Assembly: GCA_002686295.1 (NCBI GenBank)
Contig: NZBB01000036.1
Location: 1 to 14,464 of the forward strand
DNA from: Candidatus Woesearchaeota archaeon
Lineage (GTDB): Archaea; Nanobdellota; Nanobdellia; Woesearchaeales; GCA-2686295
Length of the DNA: 14,464 nt
Direction of reading: 5' to 3'
Shown: positions 9,207-14,464 of the stretch, piece after piece
Layout: every line of letters starts with the position of its first letter
Numbering within the stretch: position 1 is the stretch's first letter
Program-made: the position numbers and the translations under genes
Notes under the pieces: generated by a model
What the model saw: the letters and a program-made list of their open reading frames with translations, nothing else
The model's database searches: none
What the model was told of the DNA's origin: nothing

Positions 9207-9952
9207 TAAATTTAGTGAAAGAAATAGCATTAGAGGCTGGCAAATACTTAAAACAACACCATGAAAACTTGAACAGAATAGATTTCAAAGATTCAAGAGA
9301 AATGGTTACAAACATAGATTTAGAGGCTGAGAAGATAATAGTTGATAAAATCAAAGAGGAATATCCTGAGCATAACATCATAAGTGAAGAAATGGGCGAA
9401 TTAATGAAAGGTTCAGATTATACTTGGGTAATAGATCCTTTAGACGGAACACATAATTATATTTTTAAAATACCTGTTTTTTCTTCATCAATAGGCTTAT
9501 GGTATAAAGGAAAACCTTTTGCAGGAGCAGTATATTTTCCTACTAGCGATGAATTATTCTGGGGAGAGAAAGGAAGAGGAGCTTTTCTGAATAATAAAAA
9601 AATAAGTGTTAAGAAACAGTCAATCGAAAATTCATTATTGTTGGCAGATACAGATATTGTTAGAACTAAGAATTGGCAACAAAGATTCTTAAAATTGGCA
9701 ACGCGTTTTTTCAAAGTTAGAATCAGTGGAGCTGCAAGCTTCAATTTCTTAAGAGTTGCAAGCGGAGATGTAGGTGCATCAATAGAATTGAATATCAAGT
9801 CAGGAGACTTTGGTGCATCATCAATAATCATAAAAGAAGCAGGCGGAAAAATAACTGATATTAAAGGAGATGAATTAACATTGAAGAGCAAAGATGTAAT
9901 TGCAACAAATGGTCTGATACATGATGAAATATTGAGTTCTTTGTTAAAGTAA
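9203..9952 (+). CDS. Inositol monophosphatase-family sugar/inositol phosphatase
   Basis: 249 residues, the normal length for the IMPase/archaeal fructose-1,6-bisphosphatase (type IV) family of Mg-dependent phosphatases. Metal and catalytic residues are present: E62 in ISEEMG, D78 and D81 in DPLDGTHNY (78-86), and D202 in SGDFGASSIIIKEAGG (200-215). GDFGA replaces the common WDxAA, with the Asp kept. The substrate cannot be read from sequence; inositol-1-phosphate (lipid headgroup synthesis) or fructose-1,6-bisphosphate (gluconeogenesis) are both known for archaeal members. The start is set by GGAGG 5 bases upstream. It overlaps the stop of the dph2 fragment by 4 bases (ATGA), so translation is probably coupled. 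Confidence 0.9.
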   Translation: MINLVKEIALEAGKYLKQHHENLNRIDFKDSREMVTNIDLEAEKIIVDKIKEEYPEHNIISEEMGELMKGSDYTWVIDPLDGTHNYIFKIPVFSSSIGLWYKGKPFAGAVYFPTSDELFWGEKGRGAFLNNKKISVKKQSIENSLLLADTDIVRTKNWQQRFLKLATRFFKVRISGAASFNFLRVASGDVGASIELNIKSGDFGASSIIIKEAGGKITDIKGDELTLKSKDVIATNGLIHDEILSSLLK

Positions 9953-9953
9953 A

Positions 9954-9964
9954 GCTTTATAATT
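9954..9964 (+). promoter_or_regulatory. TATA-like promoter of the 79-residue ORF
   Basis: GCTTTATAATT follows the IMPase stop and is centred about 27 bp before the ATG at 9986, predicting a leaderless transcript. Confidence 0.5.
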
Positions 9965-9985
9965 CTTATAATATTATCTTTTTTT

Positions 9986-10225
9986 ATGGGTGAAGAAGAA
10001 TATGAACTTGGATACTTTGATTCAAAACCTGTTTATGTAATTGATGAAGACAGCGGAGAATTAGTGCCTGTTTATCTTCCTGTAGATGCAATTATGAACG
10101 AAGCAAGAACAGGTGTGAAAGCAGGAAATCCTTTACTGGATGATATAAATAAAGAGTTGAGAGAGGAAGGACTTATAGAAAAACTAAAAGAATTGTATAA
10201 TCTAAAAAATATTTCAGAAGACTAA
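9986..10225 (+). CDS. Small acidic hypothetical protein
   Basis: 79 residues, no family recognised. The first half is predicted beta (ELGYFDSKPVYVIDEDSGEL, then VPVYLPVDAIM). The second half is helical and highly charged (DDINKELREEGLIEKLKELYN). No signal peptide, membrane helix or cysteines. A TATA-like box 27 bp upstream supports expression. Its stop overlaps the stop of the convergent gene: the four bases CTAA at 10222-10225 hold TAG on the minus strand and TAA on the plus strand. Confidence 0.7.
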   Translation: MGEEEYELGYFDSKPVYVIDEDSGELVPVYLPVDAIMNEARTGVKAGNPLLDDINKELREEGLIEKLKELYNLKNISED

Positions 10226-10232
10226 GATTTTT
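10204..10232. terminator. Overlapping oligo-T terminators of two convergent genes
   Basis: Minus-strand T6 (plus-strand A-run 10204-10209) follows the minus gene's stop at 10222. Plus-strand T5 (10228-10232) follows the plus gene's stop at 10225. Each T-run lies inside the other gene's coding region. Oligo-T tracts are the usual archaeal termination signal; these are short, so the assignment is tentative. Confidence 0.35.
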
Positions 10233-10596
10233 CAAGGATATCAACTATTTCTTTAACCCTGGAATCATATTCTTCATCCGGCAATTCACACTCATCAACC
10301 AATCTCTCAAGCAAATTAACAGAATTCTCAAGGTGTTTCCATCTCTTTTCAAGTTTTAAATCTCTGAGTCCCGCCCATTCAATAAATTTCTCATATTTTT
10401 TGAATTCTTCACAGCCATCAAGTTCTTTTCCTTTCTTTGTGTTATAGATAAATATGTTGTCGCCATGATTGTAAGTATCAACTAATTTCATTCCAAGTCT
10501 TTTACCGAAATCTTCTGCAAATCTGTAACCTAAAGAAACTCTGAACTGCACAAGTATCTGTTTTTTGACATATTCAGGTTCATAATTATTGTTCAT
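10222..10596 (-). CDS. Hypothetical protein, 124 residues
   Basis: No family recognised. Charged and soluble, with one cysteine early in the second half (DGCEEF) and one near the end (DECELPDEEYD). The second half (about 60-124) is mostly helical with regularly spaced leucines and could form a coiled-coil or helical hairpin. The ATG at 10596 has a TATA-like box about 26 bp upstream and no Shine-Dalgarno, so it is probably transcribed on its own as well as from the two genes before it. Last member of a three-gene minus-strand group. Confidence 0.7.
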   Translation of the reverse strand: MNNNYEPEYVKKQILVQFRVSLGYRFAEDFGKRLGMKLVDTYNHGDNIFIYNTKKGKELDGCEEFKKYEKFIEWAGLRDLKLEKRWKHLENSVNLLERLVDECELPDEEYDSRVKEIVDILEKS

Positions 10597-10612
10597 AATG
10601 AGGTGAATACAG

Positions 10613-10627
10613 ATTATATTATAAATC
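10613..10627 (-). promoter_or_regulatory. TATA-like promoter of the 124-residue ORF
   Basis: Minus-strand GATTTATAATATAAT is centred about 26 bp before the ATG at 10596. It runs up to the stop codon of the preceding gene (10629). Confidence 0.5.
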
Positions 10628-10628
10628 T

Positions 10629-10946
10629 TTATTCAGAAACAATTTTCATGGCTTCTTCAAAATGTTCTTCCAGGATTGGAAACCAGAAATCTCTTGCACT
10701 ATAGCTTACATTAGAAACATAAAGCAAAGAATTTCTGCCAATATATATTCTTTCTCTGGCACTGAGATTAAATTGTTCTTTGTTAAATGAACCTTCTAAG
10801 TTTTCAAGCAAATCTTCAAGTTCAGAATTAAGATTCCCATAAGAAACAACTGATTCAAGTGCTTTGGCAAAAGTTTTTATCTCTTCATTCGTTCCTTCAA
10901 TTTTGTAAAAAAATCTTTCTTCATCCTTGATTATATTGTATGCCAT
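10629..10946 (-). CDS. Hypothetical protein, 105 residues
   Basis: No family recognised. The N-terminal part looks like a beta strand pair followed by a helix (YNIIKDEERFFYKIEG, then EEIKTFAKALESVVSYG). The C-terminal part ends in an amphipathic helix (FPILEEHFEEAMKIVSE). Acidic, soluble, no cysteines. Its ATG lies 26 bases inside the end of the upstream gene, so the two are co-transcribed and probably translationally coupled. No strong Shine-Dalgarno is visible. Confidence 0.65.
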   Translation of the reverse strand: MAYNIIKDEERFFYKIEGTNEEIKTFAKALESVVSYGNLNSELEDLLENLEGSFNKEQFNLSARERIYIGRNSLLYVSNVSYSARDFWFPILEEHFEEAMKIVSE

Positions 10947-11250
10947 TGTAGAATTCTTCTATTGAGTGATTAACAAAGTAAGATAGTTGTTCTTTATTTG
11001 GTTTAAAATTATCTATTGTTATTTTGTCTGCTTTCTGGCTCATAATTCTGAAAAATGTTTTCTGATTGTTTATATCTTTTCTTCCTTCTTCAGTCAGTAT
11101 ATCTTCAACAGAAACAGCGTTTATTTTCTCAAGAAAACTATTTGTTTTATACTCCCCGTTTGTTATATTTGCTTTCATAAGAAGGTATTCTCCACTCAGA
11201 TTAATCCTCTGTTCTAATTCTTCATAATATATCTTTGGCCAGTCTCTCAT
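10921..11250 (-). CDS. Hypothetical protein, 109 residues
   Basis: No family recognised. It begins MRDWPKIYYEELEQ. I chose the ATG at 11250 over an upstream in-frame GTG at 11259 because GGTGA, complementary to the archaeal 16S tail, sits 5 bases before the ATG and contains that GTG. A TATA-like box at 11281-11292 places the transcript start near the GGTGA. The protein is hydrophilic, mixed alpha/beta, without cysteines. First gene of the three-gene minus-strand group; overlaps the next by 26 bases. Confidence 0.65.
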   Translation of the reverse strand: MRDWPKIYYEELEQRINLSGEYLLMKANITNGEYKTNSFLEKINAVSVEDILTEEGRKDINNQKTFFRIMSQKADKITIDNFKPNKEQLSYFVNHSIEEFYNGIQYNQG

Positions 11251-11256
11251 CTGTAT

Positions 11257-11261
11257 CACCG
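11257..11261 (-). promoter_or_regulatory. Shine-Dalgarno deciding the start of the 109-residue ORF
   Basis: Minus-strand GGTGA lies 5 bases before ATG 11250 and argues against the in-frame GTG it contains. Confidence 0.5.
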
Positions 11262-11280
11262 AAGTTTAGAAATCAAAAGA

Positions 11281-11292
11281 GTTTAATAAATG
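11281..11292 (-). promoter_or_regulatory. TATA-like promoter of the three-gene group
   Basis: Minus-strand CATTTATTAAAC lies about 36 bp before the ATG at 11250 and predicts a very short leader carrying the GGTGA site. It lies just past the nifU-like stop (11304). Confidence 0.4.
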
Positions 11293-11303
11293 TTTCTCAG
11301 ATA

Positions 11304-11987
11304 TCAATCTTCACCAAAATATTTTTTCTTGTAAAATCTTATAAGCTCTTCGACTTGAGATATACAATCTTTGTCATGAATGCCTACTTTTGTTTTTTTC
11401 TGTACAGCTTCAAAAGTTGTCGCGCCCTCAAGAACTGCATGTTCAATATCGTGGTCTGTTATTTTCAAAACTTGATCTATTACTTTTGCAGAACCTTCAA
11501 CTATTCTGTTTTTTTGTCCGGTTTTTCTAAAATAATCATTGACTGCTTCTCTAAAAGCTTTATCAGCCAACACACTACAGTGAAATTTTCTTGCAGGGAT
11601 TCCTCCAAGTTCATTAGCTATATCTCTTGGCTTTATATTCAATGCGTCATCTATTTTCATTCCACCATCTTTTTTTATCATTTCACTGAATATTGATGTG
11701 CTTGCTATAGCTGTTCCACAACCGTATGTCTGCCATTTAACATCTTTTACAGTATCTGTTTTCCCATCAATTTTTATGAACATTTTCATTCCATCACCAC
11801 ATGCTGGACTACCGACTAATCCAATACCGTCTGCTTTGAAACTTTTCATTTCGTCATCGCTTTTTATGATGTTTTTTGGACTGAAAAAATGACTTTTAAC
11901 TATATCTGTGTAAAACCATTGTGCTTCTCTGTTTTTTGACTCTCCGTCTCCACTTGATTTTATAATTCTAAGTTCTTTTTCAGACAT
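11304..11987 (-). CDS. NifU/IscU-type Fe-S cluster scaffold with degenerate BFD-like domain
   Basis: 227 residues. Residues about 23-155 are an IscU scaffold, on which Fe-S clusters are built with sulfur from the desulfurase. All ligands are present: C63 and D65 in GSPACGDGMK, C90 in YGCGTAIAS, H136-C137 in KFHCSVLADKA. Residues about 174-220 resemble the BFD-like [2Fe-2S] domain found in the middle of NifU (ITDHDIEHAVLEGATTFEAVQ), but where that domain has two cysteine pairs only C208 remains, so it should not bind its own cluster. The C-terminal NifU domain is absent. The ATG lies one base after the nifS stop, with GGAG and GTGAT at the end of nifS as possible ribosome-binding sites, indicating coupled translation. 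Confidence 0.92.
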   Translation of the reverse strand: MSEKELRIIKSSGDGESKNREAQWFYTDIVKSHFFSPKNIIKSDDEMKSFKADGIGLVGSPACGDGMKMFIKIDGKTDTVKDVKWQTYGCGTAIASTSIFSEMIKKDGGMKIDDALNIKPRDIANELGGIPARKFHCSVLADKAFREAVNDYFRKTGQKNRIVEGSAKVIDQVLKITDHDIEHAVLEGATTFEAVQKKTKVGIHDKDCISQVEELIRFYKKKYFGED

Positions 11988-11988
11988 T

Positions 11989-13215
11989 TTATATCACTAA
12001 CTCCATCTTTTTTCTTATTTCTTTTTCATCAAGCTTGAAAGGAGATATTTCTCTCAAATGTTTAACTATTGGAGGGAGAACTTTTACAACATAATCAATG
12101 TCTTGTTCAGTTGTTTCTTTTCCAAGTGTGAATCTTATACTTCCATGAGCTATCTCATATGGTACTCCTAAAGCTAATATTACATGGCTTGGATCAAGTG
12201 TTTTTGAAGTGCAGGCACTTCCGCTTGAAGCATATATTCCTTTTGCATCCAAGTATAATAGTATTGATTCGCCTTCTATGTCGAGGAAACTTATATTGAC
12301 ATTATTTGGCAGTCTTTTTGCAGGGTGTCCATTAAGAAATGTTTTGGGAGTATTTTCTTTTATTCCTTTTATCAGTCTGTTTCTTAATATTGTTAATCTT
12401 TTAGATTCTTTTTCTTTGTTTTTTTCTGCTAATTCAAGAGCTTTTGCAAAACCCATTATTCCCTGCAGATTTTCTGTTCCTGATCTTAATCCTCTTTCCT
12501 GGCCTCCACCATGTATCAAAGGCTCAAGTTTTAAGATTGAGCTACTGCGTACATATAATAATCCAACTCCTTTTGGACCTCTTGTTTTACTGGCGTTTAA
12601 GCTCATCATATCTATACCTAAATTGTTAACATTAATATCTAAGTAAAGACTTGCTTGACAAGCGTCTGTGTGAAACTTGACATTTTTCTCTTTACATATA
12701 CTTGAGATTTTTTTAATGTCCTGTATTGTTCCTACTTCGTTATTAGCATACATTATGCTAACTAGAAAAGTTTCTTTTTTGATGGCTTTTTTCAAGTCTT
12801 CTGGATCAAGAATGCCTTGTTTATCAACATTTAAGTATGTTACTTTAAACCCTTTTTTTTCAAGGTATTCGCAAGTGTCAAGAACTGCGTGGTGTTCAAT
12901 AGTTGTTGTTATTATGTGGTTTTTTTCTTTAGGTTGTACTTCTGCTAATCCTTTTATTGCCAGGTTTATGCTTTCAGTTCCTCCTCCAGTGAAGATTATC
13001 TCTTTTGGTTTTGCACTTAATATGTTTGCAATTCTGTTTCTGGCATCTTTCAATGATTTTTTTGCTTTTAATCCAAGACTATGAAAGCTACCTGGATTGC
13101 CATATACTTCTTCGTAATAAAAATCCATCTCTTTCTTGACTTCTGGTTCAACTCTTGTAGTTGCAGAATTATCCAAGTATATATTTCGAGTTTTTTCTTT
13201 GATTTGTTTATTCAT
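11989..13215 (-). CDS. Cysteine desulfurase, NifS/IscS type
   Basis: 408 residues, normal for the family. This PLP enzyme converts cysteine to alanine and passes the sulfur as a persulfide to the scaffold. Key sites: H108 in TIEHHAVLD stacks on PLP; D184 and Q187 in HTDACQA; K210, the PLP lysine, in NASKTRGPKGVG; and C335, the persulfide cysteine, in SSGSACTSKTLDPSHV, the long-loop class I type. S209 stands where most IscS/NifS proteins have His before the lysine. GGGQERGLRSGTEN (236-249) is typical. The gene precedes the scaffold by one base, forming a minimal two-gene Fe-S assembly operon. It could serve as the cell's general supplier of sulfur, including for tRNA thiolation. Confidence 0.95.
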   Translation of the reverse strand: MNKQIKEKTRNIYLDNSATTRVEPEVKKEMDFYYEEVYGNPGSFHSLGLKAKKSLKDARNRIANILSAKPKEIIFTGGGTESINLAIKGLAEVQPKEKNHIITTTIEHHAVLDTCEYLEKKGFKVTYLNVDKQGILDPEDLKKAIKKETFLVSIMYANNEVGTIQDIKKISSICKEKNVKFHTDACQASLYLDINVNNLGIDMMSLNASKTRGPKGVGLLYVRSSSILKLEPLIHGGGQERGLRSGTENLQGIMGFAKALELAEKNKEKESKRLTILRNRLIKGIKENTPKTFLNGHPAKRLPNNVNISFLDIEGESILLYLDAKGIYASSGSACTSKTLDPSHVILALGVPYEIAHGSIRFTLGKETTEQDIDYVVKVLPPIVKHLREISPFKLDEKEIRKKMELVI

Positions 13216-13226
13216 TCTAAAAGATT

Positions 13227-13242
13227 ATTAACGATAGTTAAT
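13227..13242. promoter_or_regulatory. Inverted repeat at the predicted nifS transcription start
   Basis: ATTAAC-GATA-GTTAAT, a perfect 6-bp inverted repeat with a 4-bp spacer, lies between the nifS TATA-like box and its ATG, where a repressor would block initiation. In DNA this AT-rich it could also be chance. Confidence 0.3.
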
Positions 13243-13250
13243 TATTATTT

Positions 13251-13260
13251 GTTTTTAAAG
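13251..13260 (-). promoter_or_regulatory. TATA-like promoter of the nifS-nifU operon
   Basis: Minus-strand CTTTAAAAAC lies about 40 bp before the nifS ATG, giving a predicted leader of about 15 nt that contains part of the inverted repeat at 13227-13242. Confidence 0.4.
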
Positions 13261-13269
13261 TTTTCTAAA

Positions 13270-13284
13270 TGAATAAAAGAAAAA
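13270..13284 (-). terminator. Oligo-T terminator after eS31
   Basis: On the minus strand, the bases directly after the eS31 stop read TTTTTCTTTTATTC. T-rich tracts are the typical archaeal terminator. This one separates eS31 from the nifS promoter. Confidence 0.45.
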
Positions 13285-13467
13285 TCACTTCTTTTCCATA
13301 TAGCCTGTCTTACCACAAGTTTTTCTATCAGAATGGTCTGCTAAGAAATCTCCATCTGACTTTGGAGAAAAACGATTCTTTCTGACAAGTTTATCGCCCT
13401 GCACTTCGTAAAGCTTCCAAAGCTGTCTTGTTTTCTTCTTTTTCTCTGGTTTTTTATTATCTACCAT
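13285..13467 (-). CDS. rps27ae: 30S ribosomal protein eS31 (S27ae) lacking the zinc-finger cysteines
   Basis: 60 residues from the ATG at 13467. A TTG two codons upstream (13473) is a poorer start, because the TATA-like box sits about 27 bp before the ATG. A basic N-terminus leads into LWKLYEVQGDKLVRKNRF, then the finger region. eS31 normally has C-P-x-C-G and C-G-x-C-G-Y knuckles. Here they read SPKSDGDFLADH and TCGKTGY, so the four ligand positions are S34, S37, C51 and T54. The fold signature (DHSDRKTCGKTGYMEKK) is otherwise well kept, so it is a real family member with a lost metal site, not a random match. It should still be a small-subunit protein. Confidence 0.88.
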   Translation of the reverse strand: MVDNKKPEKKKKTRQLWKLYEVQGDKLVRKNRFSPKSDGDFLADHSDRKTCGKTGYMEKK

Positions 13468-13489
13468 AAACAAACGGAAAAGAAAACGC

Positions 13490-13497
13490 TTTATAAA
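13490..13497. promoter_or_regulatory. Palindromic TATA box, eS31 promoter and possibly divergent
   Basis: TTTATAAA within CTTTATAAAG reads the same on both strands. On the minus strand it is about 27 bp before the eS31 ATG. On the plus strand it would place a transcript start near 13516-13522, where the first hairpin of the adjacent structured region begins. Confidence 0.55.
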
Positions 13498-13506
13498 GAT
13501 TTTGAT

Positions 13507-13640
13507 AGACGTAGTGCAGTATCTAAAAAACTATTTAGTGATATTGCTTCGAAAGTCTTAAATTATTTTGGTGTATAAGTGGCAATAGTATTTTCGCTTG
13601 GATAACCATAATTGAAAATCTGTTTCAATTATGTTAAAAT
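13507..13640 (+). ncRNA. Candidate structured RNA of three consecutive hairpins
   Basis: The 210-bp gap between eS31 and the 62-residue ORF holds three stems found by eye. (1) GCAGTATC (13516-13523) pairs with GATATTGC (13540-13547), plus TAAA with TTTA inside and possibly AGAC with GTCT outside. (2) GGT-TAT-AAGTG (from 13570) pairs with CGCTT-ATA-ACC (to about 13607), with small bulges. (3) A perfect 11-bp stem, 13607-13633. A palindromic TATA box upstream could drive it on the plus strand. It matches no RNA class I recognise: no tRNA pattern, no clear C/D or H/ACA boxes. It could be a small RNA, a regulatory leader, or chance pairing in AT-rich DNA. Confidence 0.3.
13607..13633. repeat. Perfect 11-bp inverted repeat, 5-base loop
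   Basis: CATAATTGAAA, loop ATCTG, then TTTCAATTATG. It lies upstream of the TATA-like box of the 62-residue ORF, with no T-run directly after it, so it is not a classic intrinsic terminator. It could be an operator or an RNA hairpin. Confidence 0.75.
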
Positions 13641-13645
13641 TGAGA

Positions 13646-13660
13646 ATATTTATATAATTA
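13646..13660 (+). promoter_or_regulatory. TATA-like promoter of the 62-residue ORF
   Basis: TATTTATATAATTA is centred about 25 bp before the ATG at 13678, predicting a leaderless message. Confidence 0.45.
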
Positions 13661-13677
13661 TAATTATTTCATAGTTT

Positions 13678-13866
13678 ATGTTTGAAACTATCGATAAATT
13701 AGCAATTAAATTATGTGAGAATCTGCCATTAAATGTCACTATATATGAAAAAGATGGTTTATGTGAAAAACCATATAAAAATTGTTCTTATTGTAAACCA
13801 ATTTACAACATTAACAAATATATTTGTTATAAAAAAACTTATACGCTTAAGAAAACAATTTCCTAA
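13678..13866 (+). CDS. Small Cys-rich hypothetical protein, 62 residues
   Basis: No family recognised. It contains five cysteines after the first helix-like stretch and its single Cys: DGLCEKPYKNCSYCKPIYN, then YICYK. The C-x5-C-x2-C and later Cys could bind a metal or form disulfides. The C-terminus is basic. Evidence that it is real: a TATA-like box at the standard distance and a T7 tract soon after its stop. Against: it is short, the region is AT-rich, and no homologue is recognised. It could be a species-specific protein or a chance ORF. Confidence 0.4.
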   Translation: MFETIDKLAIKLCENLPLNVTIYEKDGLCEKPYKNCSYCKPIYNINKYICYKKTYTLKKTIS

Positions 13867-13880
13867 GATTGTTGCAAATT

Positions 13881-13890
13881 AATTTTTTTC
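13881..13890 (+). terminator. Oligo-T7 terminator after the 62-residue ORF
   Basis: AATTTTTTTC lies 17 bases after the stop at 13866, on the ORF's strand and before the topoisomerase promoter. Confidence 0.5.
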
Positions 13891-13937
13891 TAAGCTTTAT
13901 ATAGCTCAAATCAAGCTCAAAAAACTTTATCAACAAA

Positions 13938-13948
13938 TTTTTAAAAAG
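13938..13948 (+). promoter_or_regulatory. TATA-like promoter of the topoisomerase gene
   Basis: TTTTTAAAAAG is centred about 25 bp before the ATG at 13968. No Shine-Dalgarno is present, so the message is probably leaderless. Confidence 0.55.
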
Positions 13949-13967
13949 ACAAAAATTTCTTTAATCA

Positions 13968-14464
13968 ATGACTTACGAGTTAATCATCACTGAAAAGCCT
14001 TCTGCGGCTATGAAAATAGCCTATGCCTTAACTGATTCTAAACCTATAAAGAAAAGCAACAAAGGTGTTCCTTATTACTTGTTAGCTCATAAAAAGAAAG
14101 ATTTGATTGTTGTGCCAGCAGTTGGTCATTTATATGGTGTTGCAGAGAAAAAAGAACGTTTTGTATATCCAAGTTTTGACATAGGATGGGTTCCAACATA
14201 TAATCTTAACAAGGGTTCATCTTTCACAAAAAAGTATTTGGATACTATAAAATTTCTTTCAAAAGATGCAAAATCTTTCACTATAGCTTGCGATTATGAT
14301 ATAGAAGGAGAGGTTATAGGTTTTAACTGCATTAGATTTATTTGTGGTCAAAAAGATGCTAATAGAATGAAATTCAGTACTTTAACAAAATCAGAGCTTG
14401 TAAGTTCTTATGAAAATAAATCAAACACTCTTAATTGGGGTCAGGCTAATGCTGGAGAAACAAG
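13968..14464 (+). CDS. topA: Type IA DNA topoisomerase, 3' end cut by the window
   Basis: The first 165 codons of a longer gene; the frame is open at the right edge. The TOPRIM domain is visible: LIITEKPSAAMKIAYALTD (5-23) with the catalytic Glu in the TEKPS motif, PAVGHLYG with its family histidine, and the metal-binding ACDYDIEGEVIGFN in which the DxDxE triad is complete. FSTLTKSEL and the QANAGET segment, corresponding to the start of the next domain, follow as in archaeal topoisomerase I/III. It relaxes negative supercoils or decatenates DNA by single-strand passage. Whether zinc fingers follow, or a helicase domain as in reverse gyrase, cannot be seen; reverse gyrase is unlikely because its helicase domain is N-terminal to TOPRIM. 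Confidence 0.93.
   Translation, partial: MTYELIITEKPSAAMKIAYALTDSKPIKKSNKGVPYYLLAHKKKDLIVVPAVGHLYGVAEKKERFVYPSFDIGWVPTYNLNKGSSFTKKYLDTIKFLSKDAKSFTIACDYDIEGEVIGFNCIRFICGQKDANRMKFSTLTKSELVSSYENKSNTLNWGQANAGET

Noticed and set aside
9200..9952. Frameshift explanation for the short Dph2
   Set aside because: The sequence after 9203 is a complete IMPase-family gene with its own ribosome-binding site, and no Dph2 domain 2 or 3 motifs appear in any frame. The truncation is real in this sequence, not a one-base error.
11235..11696. 153-residue plus-strand ORF opposite the nifU-like gene
   Set aside because: It runs antisense to well-supported genes and has Phe/Tyr/Cys-rich composition typical of a complementary-strand shadow.
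13468..13473. TTG start for eS31 two codons upstream
   Set aside because: The ATG at 13467 fits the TATA-to-start distance seen for the other genes, and ATG is used throughout the window.
13501..13640. tRNA or C/D-box RNA in the hairpin region
   Set aside because: TTCGAAAGTC near 13548 recalls a T-loop, but no 7-bp acceptor stem, D-arm or anticodon arm fits around it. No convincing pair of C and D boxes is present.

Overview
The window looks like a piece of an AT-rich archaeal genome, most likely a DPANN lineage of the Woesearchaeota/Pacearchaeota type. This is an inference from content, not a phylogenetic test. Two proteins are found only in archaea and eukaryotes (ribosomal proteins eS1 and eS31), and a diphthamide-synthesis (Dph2-type) fragment is present. 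Promoters are archaeal: a TATA-like box lies about 25-28 bp before most start codons, so many mRNAs should be leaderless. Genes are tightly packed. One very large, N-glycosylation-rich surface protein carries cysteine-rich DCGG repeats of a kind I associate with DPANN surface proteins.

Layout. At the left edge is the 3' part of a giant cell-surface protein (+, open at the edge, ends at 4012). It is met tail-to-tail, with a 12-bp overlap, by a 661-residue membrane protein (-, 4001-5986) that ends in an apparently intact APH-type (aminoglycoside phosphotransferase-like) kinase fold. A divergent intergenic region with three GAATTC palindromes leads to gyrB (6170-8050), eS1 (8095-8913), a truncated Dph2 (8952-9206) translationally coupled to an inositol-monophosphatase-family gene (9203-9952), and a small acidic ORF (9986-10225). 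Three small unrecognised genes follow on the minus strand (10222-11250). Then, still on the minus strand, come a NifU/IscU-type Fe-S scaffold and a NifS/IscS cysteine desulfurase (11304-13215), and eS31 (13285-13467). Between eS31 and a small Cys-rich ORF (13678-13866) is a 210-bp stretch with three consecutive hairpins. The right edge cuts an archaeal type IA topoisomerase (13968 onward).

How the genes fit together. gyrB and the type IA topoisomerase both manage DNA topology, but gyrA is not beside gyrB here. nifS and nifU form a two-gene Fe-S assembly operon: NifS supplies sulfur from cysteine and NifU builds the cluster. eS1 and eS31 belong to the small ribosomal subunit. The dph2 fragment and the IMPase-family gene share one transcript, but nothing in the sequence links their functions.

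Most unusual items: the membrane/TPR-like/APH-kinase fusion protein; the Dph2 reduced to its first domain, whose last codons also form the next gene's ribosome-binding site; eS31 lacking three of its four zinc-ligand cysteines; a NifU whose BFD-like domain lacks its cluster-binding cysteines; the surface protein's cytoplasmic tail of two tandem helical repeats; and the hairpin-rich stretch at 13507-13633, which could be an undescribed small RNA. No CRISPR array, transposase, tRNA or rRNA was seen.
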